This document shows positions 1-9,209 of a DNA stretch of 56,612 nt, piece by piece. The stretch covers positions 1 through 56,612 of the forward strand of contig CALUVS010000011.1 of NCBI GenBank assembly GCA_944324265.1, written 5' to 3'. Positions within the stretch are counted from its first letter, which is position 1. The number at the start of each line of letters is the position of its first letter. Below the pieces are notes generated by a model. The model searched no databases, was not told where the DNA came from, and saw only the letters and a list, made by a program, of their open reading frames with translations. The position numbers were made by a program, and so were the translations under genes. The DNA comes from an uncultured Traorella sp. (GTDB taxonomy: Bacteria; Bacillota_I; Bacilli_A; Erysipelotrichales; Erysipelotrichaceae).

Positions 1-310
1 GCATCAAATTAACAGCGGTTTCTATTGTAATTATCCGTTTTTGTATAGTCTAACCTATTGGGAAAGTTCTATTATATTTATCCGTAAATTCTTCTATTTC
101 AGCATACTCCTAAAAATTATCTCTGACTTCTTTCTATTCGCAATGATTGTCATTCGATGTGTGTCCATTGTTTCATCCTTTAAAATATTTCTTTCCTTAC
201 TCATATTATTGTATGAGCTATCCAGAAAAAAACTATTCAGTAAAAATTATTAAAACGACAATTAATTATCCATTATTAAACAAGTTTATACAAATGAAAG
301 AATATGGTCT
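1..310. other. AT-rich intergenic region at the window's left edge
   Basis: No convincing gene is visible. Short open frames on the plus strand encode hydrophobic, low-complexity peptides without a good ribosome site. On the minus strand, spaced -35/-10-like pairs (TTAGAC and TACAAT near 25-60, for example) could be a promoter for a gene beyond the left edge. I cannot confirm this. Confidence 0.4.
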
Positions 311-341
311 AAAAGCAAAAAACCCTTGCAATGCAAGGGTT
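311..341 (-). terminator. intrinsic terminator of adhE
   Basis: A perfect stem (AACCCTTGCA paired with TGCAAGGGTT) lies just past the adhE stop. On the minus strand it is followed by a T-rich run (TTTTTTGCTTTT). Confidence 0.85.
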
Positions 342-349
342 CTTTCATC

Positions 350-3007
350 TTAGTTTCCTTTATAAGATTTTTCAAGGATATCAATCATATCATCGATCAT
401 TGGCAAACGAGGGTTTGCTGGTGAGCATTGATCTTCATAAGCCAGTAAAGCAATTCTTCTTTCTTTGTCTTTCCATGTCTGTTCATCAATGCCTTGATCT
501 TGGAAGTTCATTTTGATGCCGACGCTTGCACCTAATTTTGCACAAGCCTCTGCATAAGAAGCTACCCCTTCAGCTGGTGTAGAAGCAGGTAAGCCTAACA
601 GCTGAGCGATTTCCTGATATTTTTCATCTGCTCTGTAGTAGTTATATTTTGGCCATACAGAGTTTTTCTGTGGTTTTGTTCCGTTGTAGCGGATAACATG
701 AGGCAATAAGATTGCGTTTGCACGTCCGTGAGGTACATGGAACTCTGCCCCAATCTTGTGAGCTAATGAGTGGTTGACACCTAAGAAGGCATTAGCGAAA
801 GCCATACCGGCAATGCAGGAAGCATTGTGCATCTTTTCTCTGGCTTCTGGGTCATTCTTACCATTTGCGACAGCTCTTGGCAAGTATTTGAATACCATCT
901 TGATGGCCTGCAAGCATAATCCATCTGTGTAGTCGTTTGCTAATGTCGCAACATAGGCTTCAGTAGCATGTGTCAATACGTCCATACCTGTATCAGCTGT
1001 GATAGAAGCTGGCAAGTTCTGTGTAAAGCATGGATCAACGATTGCAATTGTTGGTGTCAATGAGTAGTCAGCCAATGGATATTTCTTATTCGCAATCTTG
1101 TCAGAGATAACAGCAAATGGCGTTACTTCTGAACCTGTACCAGATGTAGTTGGAATACATACTAAGTGAGCTTTCTTACCTAATTCTGGATAACGGAAGG
1201 CACGTTTACGAATATCAATGAATTTCTGTTTCAAATCATTGAAATCTACTTCAGGGTGTTCATAGAACAGCCACATACCTTTAGCAGCGTCCATACTAGA
1301 TCCGCCGCCCAATGCAATGATTGTATCTGGCTGGAAGCTTCTCATTACTTCTACCCCGCGCTGTACAGTTGCGATAGATGGATCTGGTTCTACATCACAG
1401 AATAATTGATACTGTACTTTATTTCTTCTTTGATTTAACTGATCTGTCACTTTATTGACGAATCCCAAATCAACCATAGAACGGTCAGTTACAATGAACA
1501 CACGGTTCATTTCACGCATATCTTTCAAATATTTGATAGAGTTTCTTTCAAAGTAAATTTTTGAAGGTACTTTAAACCATTGCATATTGTTGTTTCTTCT
1601 CCCCAGACGTTTGATATTGATCAAGTTAATAGCACTTACGTTGTTTCCGACAGAGTTGTGACCATATGATCCGCATCCCAAAGTCAATGATGGCAGGAAT
1701 GCATTGTATACGTTTCCGATACCACCGAATGTTGATGGAGAGTTCCAGATAACACGAATTGCTTTGACACGTTTGCCGAATTCTCTAGCCAATTCTTCAT
1801 TGGTTGTGTGAATCGCTGCAGAGTGACCCAAACCATTGAATTCAACCATCTGTTCTGATAAAGTTAAACCTTCTTCTGTATTGTTTGCTTTTAAGATAGC
1901 CAATACCGGAGATAATTTTTCTCTTGTCAATGGTTCCTGAGGACCTACTGATTTACATTCAGCTGCCAAGATTACAGTATTTTCAGGAACTGTGAATCCT
2001 GCTTGCTGAGCAATCCAAGTAGCTGCTTTCCCTACCATGACAGAATTTAATTTAGCACTTTCTGCCTCTTTGCTTCCGGCAGTTACACCAAACATATATT
2101 TTTCAAGCAATTCTTTTTCTTTTTTATTTACATAATATACACCGAATGATTCCATTTCTTTTCTGAAATCATCATAGATTTCTTTATCTACGATAGCCGC
2201 CTGTTCAGAAGCACAGATCATACCATTATCGAAGGCTTTTGATAAAACGATGTCATTCACAGCCTGACGTAAATTACATGTTTTTTCTACATAAGCCGGT
2301 ACGTTTCCGGCACCTACACCTAAGGCAGGTTTTCCGCATGAGTATGCTGCACGAACCATGGCATTACCGCCTGTAGCCAAAATAGTAGAAACACCTTCAT
2401 GATTCATTAAAGCATTTGTTCCTTCCATTGTTGGCTTTTCAATCCATTGGATACAATTTTTTGGTGCCCCGGCAGCAACCGCAGCTTCATAAACAACCTT
2501 AGCTGCCTGAATAGAACATTTTACTGCAGATGGGTGGAAACTGAATACAATTGGATTTCTTGTCTTCAAACAAATCAAGCTTTTGAAAATCGCTGTTGAA
2601 GTAGGATTAGTTGTAGGAACGATACCGCAGACAACACCTACAGGCTCTGCAATTTCCACAATCCCATCTACCTCATTTTCACTGATGATACCAACTGTCT
2701 TTGTATGACGCATGTTATTTACAACGTGTTCACAAGCGAATAGGTTTTTCGTAGCTTTATCTTCAAATACACCGCGTCCTGTTTCTTCAATAGCCGCCAT
2801 AGCTAATGTACCATGCTGATCCAAAGCAGCAACGCTGGCTTTTGCAACAATATAATCTACCTGCTCTTGATCAAGCTTCATGAACTCATCCAAAGCAACT
2901 AAGGCTTTTTCAACCAAAGTATTTACTTCCGCAACAGCAGGACTAACTTCTTCTTTTACTTCTTTTACATCTTTTACATCTTTTACTTCGTTCTCTTTGT
3001 TTGTCAT
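350..3007 (-). CDS. adhE: bifunctional acetaldehyde-CoA / alcohol dehydrogenase AdhE
   Basis: This cytoplasmic fermentation enzyme reduces acetyl-CoA to acetaldehyde and then ethanol, regenerating NAD+. The N-terminal half is a CoA-acylating aldehyde dehydrogenase with the active Cys in MICASEQAA. The C-terminal half is an iron-dependent alcohol dehydrogenase with the NAD motif [10 protein letters not shown] and metal-binding D/H residues around [10 protein letters not shown] and [17 protein letters not shown]. Both halves are full length, 885 residues from the chosen start. I chose the ATG at 3007 because AGAGAGGAA lies seven bases before it; the frame is open further upstream without a ribosome site. 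The N-terminus has an unusual charged extension ([13 protein letters not shown]) made by a 9-base tandem repeat. The upstream region has Rex-like and CcpA-like sites, so control by redox state and carbon supply is likely. Confidence 0.97.
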   Translation of the reverse strand: MTNKENEVKDVKDVKEVKEEVSPAVAEVNTLVEKALVALDEFMKLDQEQVDYIVAKASVAALDQHGTLAMAAIEETGRGVFEDKATKNLFACEHVVNNMRHTKTVGIISENEVDGIVEIAEPVGVVCGIVPTTNPTSTAIFKSLICLKTRNPIVFSFHPSAVKCSIQAAKVVYEAAVAAGAPKNCIQWIEKPTMEGTNALMNHEGVSTILATGGNAMVRAAYSCGKPALGVGAGNVPAYVEKTCNLRQAVNDIVLSKAFDNGMICASEQAAIVDKEIYDDFRKEMESFGVYYVNKKEKELLEKYMFGVTAGSKEAESAKLNSVMVGKAATWIAQQAGFTVPENTVILAAECKSVGPQEPLTREKLSPVLAILKANNTEEGLTLSEQMVEFNGLGHSAAIHTTNEELAREFGKRVKAIRVIWNSPSTFGGIGNVYNAFLPSLTLGCGSYGHNSVGNNVSAINLINIKRLGRRNNNMQWFKVPSKIYFERNSIKYLKDMREMNRVFIVTDRSMVDLGFVNKVTDQLNQRRNKVQYQLFCDVEPDPSIATVQRGVEVMRSFQPDTIIALGGGSSMDAAKGMWLFYEHPEVDFNDLKQKFIDIRKRAFRYPELGKKAHLVCIPTTSGTGSEVTPFAVISDKIANKKYPLADYSLTPTIAIVDPCFTQNLPASITADTGMDVLTHATEAYVATLANDYTDGLCLQAIKMVFKYLPRAVANGKNDPEAREKMHNASCIAGMAFANAFLGVNHSLAHKIGAEFHVPHGRANAILLPHVIRYNGTKPQKNSVWPKYNYYRADEKYQEIAQLLGLPASTPAEGVASYAEACAKLGASVGIKMNFQDQGIDEQTWKDKERRIALLAYEDQCSPANPRLPMIDDMIDILEKSYKGN
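2953..2988. repeat. four tandem 9-bp repeats inside the adhE 5' coding region
   Basis: Four head-to-tail copies of CTTTTACAT or CTTTTACTT (plus strand) encode [12 protein letters not shown]. Because the unit is a multiple of three, slippage would lengthen or shorten the AdhE N-terminus without shifting the frame. Confidence 0.85.
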
Positions 3008-3097
3008 ACTCATTTCCTCTCTTTTCACACGCATAAGATAACACTTGTGAAAAGGGTTGTAAAGCACTATTTGTTATTTTTTTCACATTTTTTGAAA

Positions 3098-3112
3098 AGT
3101 AACCGTTTACAT
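3098..3112 (-). promoter_or_regulatory. CcpA (cre) site candidate upstream of adhE
   Basis: The minus strand reads ATGTAAACGGTTACT, matching the cre consensus WTGNAARCGNWWWCA at all but the last position. It lies about 90 bases before the adhE start. A CcpA role is inferred from the match. Confidence 0.65.
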
Positions 3113-3127
3113 CTCTTGATAGCATTT

Positions 3128-3153
3128 AAAAAAGCCTTGAAATAAGGCTTTTT
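3128..3153. terminator. symmetric hairpin with U-tract in the adhE leader
   Basis: AAAAGCCTT and AAGGCTTTT form a stem with a five-base loop, flanked by A and T runs, so it can terminate on either strand. On the minus strand it lies after the radical SAM gene and 120 bases before the adhE start. It is either the terminator of that operon or an attenuator in the adhE leader, depending on where adhE transcription starts. Confidence 0.55.
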
Positions 3154-3269
3154 AATCAATGCTTGTGAAAAATTAAAGATTCGTTTTTTCTTCTTTTGTG
3201 AAATGAAAACACTTTCAGTATCACTTTCGAACAGAATTAACGCAAAAATAGACTGATTCTTAACTTTTT

Positions 3270-3287
3270 ATGTGATTTATTTCACAA
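3270..3287. promoter_or_regulatory. Rex-type redox operator candidate
   Basis: The minus strand reads TTGTGAAATAAATCACAT, an inverted repeat close to the Firmicutes Rex site (TTGTGAAW4TTCACAA). adhE is a classical Rex target. Further TTGTGA half-sites occur at 3045, 3163 and 3196, and a TTCACA at 3082. The assignment to Rex is inferred. Confidence 0.6.
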
Positions 3288-3322
3288 GATAATAAATCAT
3301 CTTATCCATTTTTATTTTTTTC

Positions 3323-4357
3323 TCACAAATTACTTCTTTTGGCGTTGAATGCCATCGCTAAGATACCATTAAGTTCTTCATTATATACATAATTTTCTTT
3401 AGAACGTTTCAGTTCTTTCTTTTTGACTGCTTCTATCAGATCTTGATAATGAAGGATGGAAGTTTCATACCAATTATCATCTGCATTCTGGATCCATTCA
3501 ATGATTTCCTGGCTGGAGCATTCTTTGATATTGCCGCATTTTCTTAGTTTGATTCCTGTATTCCCCACATAAAAATCCAGCTGATGATCAATGTGAAAGA
3601 AAGCAGCATTTTTTGCTTTCAGCATCTTCTCTATATCATATTCATCCGGATGCTCAAGAAGGGATAGTTCATTGTATTCCATACATGCTTTTTCTATTTC
3701 TTTGACATCCGCATTTCTGTTCTTTAAAAATGAAATTATTTTGCCGTATTCTTCTTTATTCAGTCTTGCATCTTGATATTTGATCAAACGAGCTGTTGGA
3801 TAATAGGAAGGAATCACCGGCAATAGATGATCATAAGGAATCTGATTCAATAATTGATCCATTTCATTCAGATCAGCAAGCAAATATTTTGTCAGCATCA
3901 ATGACAGCCAGATTTCAATTCCGGCTTCTTTTAAAATCGGTGTAATGGCTAAAATATCCTCTATTGCCTTAGGATGATTCACTAATTCATTATGAACTTT
4001 GCTTCCTGCATGAAGTGCAATGCTGGCCCAAGGAAATTGTGTTTTTTTGATCAATGAAATGATTTCATCCCGTTTTGGATGATGCAGAAGAGCAATGCCG
4101 GTCGTTGAACCATGATGATAATATTCAGGAAATTCAAAAGCTTTCTGCAATATCGAAAGAGCATCCTTGTGATTGTAGACTTCATTGTCCAATGTAAAAT
4201 TGCATCGTCCTTGGAAATAGGAAAAGACTGGTTTCAGCTTTTCCATACAGTAATTAAAATCTTCGATTGTCATGGCCTTTTCTGGTCCGCCATCCACATA
4301 ACAATGAGCACATCTTGTATTGCATCCGGCCACCAATATATCAATATTATATTCCAT
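3323..4357 (-). CDS. radical SAM protein of unknown function
   Basis: The protein has 344 residues. The N-terminus carries CNTRCAHC (Cys12, Cys16, Cys19), a CX3CX2C motif that binds the 4Fe-4S cluster and cleaves S-adenosylmethionine. I see no second Cys-rich SPASM-type cluster, so a sulfatase- or peptide-maturase role is not supported. The start has AGGAG six bases upstream. The gene begins eight bases after the hflX stop, so the two are probably cotranscribed, but this does not reveal a substrate. Product unknown. Confidence 0.75.
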   Translation of the reverse strand: MEYNIDILVAGCNTRCAHCYVDGGPEKAMTIEDFNYCMEKLKPVFSYFQGRCNFTLDNEVYNHKDALSILQKAFEFPEYYHHGSTTGIALLHHPKRDEIISLIKKTQFPWASIALHAGSKVHNELVNHPKAIEDILAITPILKEAGIEIWLSLMLTKYLLADLNEMDQLLNQIPYDHLLPVIPSYYPTARLIKYQDARLNKEEYGKIISFLKNRNADVKEIEKACMEYNELSLLEHPDEYDIEKMLKAKNAAFFHIDHQLDFYVGNTGIKLRKCGNIKECSSQEIIEWIQNADDNWYETSILHYQDLIEAVKKKELKRSKENYVYNEELNGILAMAFNAKRSNL

Positions 4358-4365
4358 ACGAACTC

Positions 4366-5613
4366 CTATTCATTGATTTCATACTCTTTTAATTGCGCTG
4401 CTTTGCTTTGATGAAGTTCCGTTTCAATATGATAGCCATCTTCTTTTTGAATGACAGACAGCAAACGTGTCTGTTTTTCCAGCCAAGACATCATATGACC
4501 TTTTTCATAGGGAATCAAACAATTCATAATTACATTTTCTTTACGTATTGCCTGCAAGATCATTGCTAACAATTCATCACACCCTTGTTTTGTTGAGGCA
4601 GAAACATAAACATGCTGCTTCGTATTCTTTTTGAATTCACATAAATCACATTTGTTATGAACAATAATCATTTCCTTATCGTCTGCTTCCAATTTCTTCA
4701 GTGTATTTTCTGTCACTTCCATATGAATGCGCTGCTTCTCACTGGCTTCATCGACAACCTGCAGAATCAGATCTGCTTCACAAACTTCTTCTAATGTGGA
4801 ATGAAACGCATCAATCAATTCATGCGGAAGATCAGAAACAAAACCTACTGTATCTGACAACAAAAATTCTACGCCTTGATAGCTGAGTTTCCGTATCGTT
4901 GTATCCAATGTCGCAAACAGCATATCTTTCACAAATACCTGTTTGTCTTTCTGAGCCTCACACATTTCAAGCAAAGTATTCATAATCGTACTTTTTCCGG
5001 CATTTGTATAACCGACCAAAGAAACCAATTTTAAATCTGAGCGATTTCTTTTGCGGCGAGTCGTAGCTCTATTTTTCTTGACTTCTTTTAAAGCACGGGA
5101 AGTATTATTAATTTGTGTTTCAATTTTACGGCGATCCAATTCCAGCTGTTTTTCCCCTTCTCCTTTGTTTTTCATTCCGCTTCCGCCGCCCATTCGTGAG
5201 AATTCCTGCACAGTATGCATGACATAGGGTAAGCGATGCTTTAAGGTAGCCAATTCTACTTGAAGCTGAGCTTCTTTGGTTTTGGCTCTTCTGGCAAATA
5301 TTTCTAAGATGCAGTCATTGCGGTCAATGACATTGACATTTAATATTTCTTTTAATGTTTTCATTTGTGAGGGTGAAATGCTGGAAGAAATCATGCAGAG
5401 ATCTGCTTTTTCATTTTCAATCATTTCTTTTAATTCCGTCACCTTTCCCTCACCGAAAAAAGTTGCCGGATGAGCACTTCGTCTTTTCTGAATCAGTGTC
5501 TGGACGATTTCAAAATCACAGGCTTCCGCCAATCCCTTCGTTTCCTCAAATTTTTCTTCAAATTCTTTATCTCCCTCAAGCCATAATCCGGCCAATACAA
5601 TCTTTTGATTCAT
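4366..5613 (-). CDS. hflX: ribosome-associated GTPase HflX
   Basis: HflX binds the 50S subunit and helps split stalled ribosomes. The protein has 415 residues, normal for the family. Visible are the N-terminal HflX domain, the linker motif MGGGSGMKNKGEGEKQLELD, and the G-domain motifs GYTNAGKS (G1), ATLDTT (G2), DTVGF (G3) and NKCD (G4). I chose the ATG at 5613 (MNQKIVLAG) because GGAGAGG lies eight bases before it; the frame runs further upstream without a ribosome site. It is divergent from the HIT gene and followed closely by the radical SAM gene. Confidence 0.95.
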   Translation of the reverse strand: MNQKIVLAGLWLEGDKEFEEKFEETKGLAEACDFEIVQTLIQKRRSAHPATFFGEGKVTELKEMIENEKADLCMISSSISPSQMKTLKEILNVNVIDRNDCILEIFARRAKTKEAQLQVELATLKHRLPYVMHTVQEFSRMGGGSGMKNKGEGEKQLELDRRKIETQINNTSRALKEVKKNRATTRRKRNRSDLKLVSLVGYTNAGKSTIMNTLLEMCEAQKDKQVFVKDMLFATLDTTIRKLSYQGVEFLLSDTVGFVSDLPHELIDAFHSTLEEVCEADLILQVVDEASEKQRIHMEVTENTLKKLEADDKEMIIVHNKCDLCEFKKNTKQHVYVSASTKQGCDELLAMILQAIRKENVIMNCLIPYEKGHMMSWLEKQTRLLSVIQKEDGYHIETELHQSKAAQLKEYEINE

Positions 5614-5711
5614 AAAATCATCCTCTCCTTCTCTACTATACAATATTTTGCACATATTTTCTTGTTTGTTTTGCAAAAATGCACTATTATGAAAGAAAGG
5701 AGTGTTGAATT

Positions 5712-6104
5712 ATGTGCATATTCTGTAAAATTATTCAAAAGGAAATCCCATCTTCCTGCATCTATGAAGATGATCAAGTGATGGCTTTCTTAGATTTAAG
5801 TCAAGTAACAAAAGGGCACACCTTGGTTGTGCCAAAAAAGCATTATGATAATGTATTGGACTGTGATCCTGAGACACTTGCTCATCTGATTCAAGTTACA
5901 CAGATGTTAGCGAAACGCATCACTGAAAGATGTCAGGCAAAAGGAGTCAATATTTTAACAAACTGCAATGAAGCAGCCGGACAAAGTGTTATGCATCTGC
6001 ATTTCCACATTATTCCGCGTTATGATGAAAACGATGCCATTGTCATCCAGTTCAATGAATCTGAAAAACAGGATCTGGATGCTTTGAAAAACTTACTGCA
6101 ATGA
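5712..6104 (+). CDS. hit: HIT-family (histidine triad) nucleotide hydrolase
   Basis: A 130-residue Hint-type protein. The triad HLHFH near the C-terminus is the catalytic motif, and Cys2/Cys5 match the zinc-binding Cys of many bacterial HIT proteins. The family hydrolyses nucleoside phosphoramidates such as AMP-lysine. GAAAGGAGTG precedes the ATG. Its stop overlaps the next gene's start (ATGA), so the two are translationally coupled. Confidence 0.93.
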   Translation: MCIFCKIIQKEIPSSCIYEDDQVMAFLDLSQVTKGHTLVVPKKHYDNVLDCDPETLAHLIQVTQMLAKRITERCQAKGVNILTNCNEAAGQSVMHLHFHIIPRYDENDAIVIQFNESEKQDLDALKNLLQ

Positions 6105-6520
6105 TTCGCTTCGCTCAAGCAAAAGATGTGCCAACCATTCACAGACTGATCTGTGAATTAGAAAATACACCGTTTGAATTTGAATCATTTCAAAGAAATT
6201 TTGAGAAGCTGCTTGAAGATGATACTGTCTTCATGTATGTATATGAAGAGGAAACTATCAAAGGTTTTATGGACATGACCATTACCCTGCAGCTGCATCA
6301 CAATGCCTGGATTGCGGAAATCAAAGAGCTGATTGTAGATCCGGCATATCGAGGACAAAAGATTGGAAAGCAATTGCTGGATAAGGGAATTGAAACAGCC
6401 AAAGAGAAAAATTGTGTCCGCATTGAATTAGCCAGCAATCAAAAAAGAAAAGAGGCTCATCGCTTTTATCTGCGAGAAGGCATGAACTGCACGCATTATG
6501 CATTTACTCTTGATCTATAA
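6101..6520 (+). CDS. GNAT-family N-acetyltransferase
   Basis: A 139-residue protein with the GNAT fold: beta-strand EIKELIVDPAYRGQKIGKQLL contains the acetyl-CoA loop (RGQKIG), followed by a GNAT-type C-terminus ending in HRFYLREGM. The substrate is unknown. It starts inside the HIT stop codon and ends at a bidirectional terminator. Confidence 0.88.
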   Translation: MIRFAQAKDVPTIHRLICELENTPFEFESFQRNFEKLLEDDTVFMYVYEEETIKGFMDMTITLQLHHNAWIAEIKELIVDPAYRGQKIGKQLLDKGIETAKEKNCVRIELASNQKRKEAHRFYLREGMNCTHYAFTLDL

Positions 6521-6524
6521 AACA

Positions 6525-6550
6525 AAAACGGAAGGTGAGCCTTCCGTTTT
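6525..6550. terminator. bidirectional terminator
   Basis: AAAACGGAAGG and CCTTCCGTTTT form an 11-bp stem with a TGAG loop between two convergent genes. A and T runs on both sides allow use in both directions. Confidence 0.9.
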
Positions 6551-6571
6551 ATTTATCATCTCGTAACTATC

Positions 6572-8398
6572 TTATCTGTACAGCAATACGCTCCAGTAGT
6601 ATTCTCCGCCGTCTTCTACAATACCGATGGCAACATTTCTGCATCTGCTGTTCAATAAATCATCATATCTGTCGTTATAATAGATTTCATCAAATGCTTC
6701 ATCGGCATCATCACACATATAGGCATATAATTCATAAGTACTGGATGATCTGTAATTGACATCATAATATTCCATGAAGTCATCCAATGGTTCTAATTCA
6801 TCTTCATCGCCTTCATAGTAAGCCAATTCATCTGCACGATCATCGGCAGCATCTGCCCATTCACCGCTGGCCAGATCCAATTCATCTAAATCTTCATCCC
6901 AGCGATAATCATTGATCAATTCCAATAAATCATTTTTCATACGAGAAATGCTTGCAGATGTATTAGAGGAAGAACCTTCACCATCTGTCACAATAACTGT
7001 AACATAAGTTCTTGAACGGTGTTCATAAATACCTACACCGATAGAATAAGCATTTCTGTTATTTAAGATATTGCGTGAAGAAGTAGAATCATACCATTCA
7101 TCTACCATATCATAGAAATCTTCTACGCGTGAAGCAGTGACAACATTCGCATAAGAATCATAGTCAACATCAAAGTCCCACAGCAGATCATCTAAATCTT
7201 CATAATCATCAGAACCTGTAGCAATCTGATAAGCCCATTCTTCTGCCGCATCACTTAAATAAGAATCAAATTCTAATTCATCACGATCTGCATCCCAGCG
7301 GTAATCATTGATATAATCAACGATATCCTGCTGATCTGCATCAGCTCCATTATTAGAAGAATCCGCCATTTCGCCGCCTTCTACCAATAAAATTTCCCAG
7401 ATATATGTATTGCCGTCATCCGCAACACCGATTGCTAATGTATCAAAATTTTCATCTGTAATAGCACGATATAAAGCACGATCACTTGTAATTTCCACCA
7501 TTGCACGAGCTATAGAACTTGCTCTGAAATAATATTCTTCAACATACTCATATTCGACATCCAAATCATCCAGCAAGTCTTCCACACTTGTACCGTCTGG
7601 TCTTTCATCACTGTATTCATCGTGCAGTTCATTCGCACGAATGAACGCAGCCATGTCCAAGCCGTCTTCTTCTACCCAGCCCAGATCATCTAAGTTTTCA
7701 TCAGCACGTTCATCATTGATTGCTTCTGCCAATAATTCTTTTTCAGAAGCATAATCATCTGGATCATATTCATCTTCATAATTATTTTCTACTCTGCCGA
7801 TCAGCTGACCATTGTTGGTAAATTCATAAGTTACACCATCAATGACATTGATGCCGTAGAACATACGATAATCACTGCCGCCCAAATAATAAGTCTTGCC
7901 GTTGATTACCTGCCAGCCTTTTTGTTTTTCACCATTTTTATAATAGTAATATTGGCCATTTTCTTCTACCCAGCCATCATTTCCGGTAAATACTTCTTCA
8001 CCGATCAAAACACCGCTGTCCGCAAAAGTATATTTCATTCCGTTGATGACAACATCTTCTCCATGAGCCATCAAACCATTTTCTTTTAAGTAGTATCGAT
8101 TGCCGTTTTCTTCTACCCAATAATTGGACTGCATGATACCGCTGCCGCCCAGCCAGTACCAATCAGTTTCTGTCGAAGCTACCCAAGCAGATGCCCTCAT
8201 TCTGCCGTCAGATTCTAAATAATACCAACAATCATCCAAAAGAAGCCAGCCTGTAGCCAGACTGCCGTCTGTGTTGTAATAATACCAGTTCCCGTTTTCG
8301 TATGACCAGCCAGCTGCTGCCTGTGTTTTCATAGGAGCCGTACTCATCAGCATCATAGCTGCCATCAAAAAGGCAACAATTTTTTTCTTACGAGTCAT
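6572..8398 (-). CDS. secreted cell-wall-binding protein with three acidic CAP-like domains
   Basis: A 608-residue protein. Residues 1-28 are a signal peptide (MTRKKK, hydrophobic core, TQAAA). Residues about 29-200 are glucan/choline-binding-type repeats (GWSYENGNWYYYNTDGSLATGW style) that usually anchor proteins to cell-wall polymers. Three tandem modules follow at about 219-340, 356-470 and 486-607. Each starts with a helix like LLELINDYRWDEDLDEL and ends in a strand like VAIGIVEDGGEYYW, the pattern of CAP/SCP domains. All three are extremely rich in Asp and Glu, and I do not see the His pair of classical CAP proteins. The start has GAGGAGGATC. The function is unknown; surface ligand or cation binding is possible. 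Confidence 0.8.
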   Translation of the reverse strand: MTRKKKIVAFLMAAMMLMSTAPMKTQAAAGWSYENGNWYYYNTDGSLATGWLLLDDCWYYLESDGRMRASAWVASTETDWYWLGGSGIMQSNYWVEENGNRYYLKENGLMAHGEDVVINGMKYTFADSGVLIGEEVFTGNDGWVEENGQYYYYKNGEKQKGWQVINGKTYYLGGSDYRMFYGINVIDGVTYEFTNNGQLIGRVENNYEDEYDPDDYASEKELLAEAINDERADENLDDLGWVEEDGLDMAAFIRANELHDEYSDERPDGTSVEDLLDDLDVEYEYVEEYYFRASSIARAMVEITSDRALYRAITDENFDTLAIGVADDGNTYIWEILLVEGGEMADSSNNGADADQQDIVDYINDYRWDADRDELEFDSYLSDAAEEWAYQIATGSDDYEDLDDLLWDFDVDYDSYANVVTASRVEDFYDMVDEWYDSTSSRNILNNRNAYSIGVGIYEHRSRTYVTVIVTDGEGSSSNTSASISRMKNDLLELINDYRWDEDLDELDLASGEWADAADDRADELAYYEGDEDELEPLDDFMEYYDVNYRSSSTYELYAYMCDDADEAFDEIYYNDRYDDLLNSRCRNVAIGIVEDGGEYYWSVLLYR

Positions 8399-8425
8399 AA
8401 AAGATCCTCCTCATTCTTTGAAATC

Positions 8426-8454
8426 ATTATATCATTGAAATGGCTTACACTCAA
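8426..8454 (-). promoter_or_regulatory. sigma-A promoter of the CAP-domain gene
   Basis: On the minus strand: TTGAGT (-35), 17-base spacer, then TATAAT (-10) preceded by TGA, an extended -10. It lies 28 bases before the start codon. Confidence 0.75.
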
Positions 8455-8469
8455 TGATAAAAGTAGTTG

Positions 8470-8497
8470 TTAAAAAAGGATATATTCTTACATCCTT
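8470..8497 (-). terminator. weak terminator of the thioesterase gene
   Basis: AAGGAT and ATCCTT can pair around a ten-base loop just past the stop, followed on the minus strand by TTTTTT. The stem is short. Confidence 0.5.
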
Positions 8498-8908
8498 CTA
8501 TTCCACTTCTTCTAAGATATACATTGTAAAACTTGCCATGCACAGCAAAGTATTTTGTTCATTGTATACCTTGGCTTCTGTAACCGCTGTTTTTCTCCCT
8601 TTATGCACTACTTGGCAATCTACGGTAATCCATCCGCATTCTGCTTTCTTGATGTAATGAATATTGGCTTGCTGAGTGACATTTTTGACTCCATATGTAT
8701 ATAATGCCATCCCGGAAGCACTGTCACATAAAGCAAATAGTGTTCCGCCATGCCCGTAACCATATAAATTAACATTGTTTGATTTAACTTCCAGCTGAAT
8801 CTGTACATGTCCCAGTTCAGCCTTTAACAATTTCATATCTTCAATGTGGATTGAAAACAAATGATCCTGAATTCCCTGCCATACTTTCTCACTAAATTGA
8901 TTTTCCAT
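8498..8908 (-). CDS. PaaI-type hotdog-fold thioesterase
   Basis: A 136-residue single hotdog domain. NLYGYGHGGTLFALCDSASG matches the HGG motif that covers the thioester in PaaI-like acyl-CoA thioesterases. The C-terminal strands (AVTEAKVYNEQNTLLCMASF) also fit. The acyl-CoA substrate is unknown. The ribosome site before the ATG is weak. It is the last gene on the strand after the polymerase and small-protein genes, and could be part of that transcript. Confidence 0.82.
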   Translation of the reverse strand: MENQFSEKVWQGIQDHLFSIHIEDMKLLKAELGHVQIQLEVKSNNVNLYGYGHGGTLFALCDSASGMALYTYGVKNVTQQANIHYIKKAECGWITVDCQVVHKGRKTAVTEAKVYNEQNTLLCMASFTMYILEEVE

Positions 8909-8954
8909 ACTTTTTCACCCATAATCATTATACTGACATTTCAATACTTGTCCA

Positions 8955-9209
8955 CTATGGCTTGCTGCTTTCAATAAACCAGCGATTTAATTCATAAAAC
9001 AAGTTTTTTTCCTGACCTTGGATACGGCAGCGAAATAAAATACCGCATCCGCCTACCTGTGAAGCTGCTTTGCGCACTTCCAAGATACGGTCAATCGGAT
9101 ATTTGACACCATTGTCCCAAACAATTGACAAAGGCTTTAATCGGCCTTCTTTGGAAATCAATGTTTCCACATCAACATAGCGTTTATACAGCATGATCAA
9201 ATCATACAT
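8955..9209 (-). CDS. small conserved-looking protein paired with the Y-family polymerase
   Basis: An 84-residue soluble protein with no recognised motif. Its start lies inside the end of the polymerase gene (13-base overlap), so the two are translationally coupled. Many Firmicutes Y-family polymerases are followed by a small YolD-type partner, and this position suggests an analogous accessory role. The sequence is not obviously YolD-like, so the function is inferred from position only. Confidence 0.6.
   Translation of the reverse strand: MYDLIMLYKRYVDVETLISKEGRLKPLSIVWDNGVKYPIDRILEVRKAASQVGGCGILFRCRIQGQEKNLFYELNRWFIESSKP

Noticed and set aside
41-353. Overlapping small hydrophobic frames at the left edge
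   Set aside because: Low-complexity, no ribosome site, mutually overlapping, AT-rich; more likely chance frames.
3323-4357. Radical SAM protein as the maturase for the sulfatase
   Set aside because: It lacks the additional Cys clusters of anaerobic sulfatase maturases and is about 50 kb away beside hflX.
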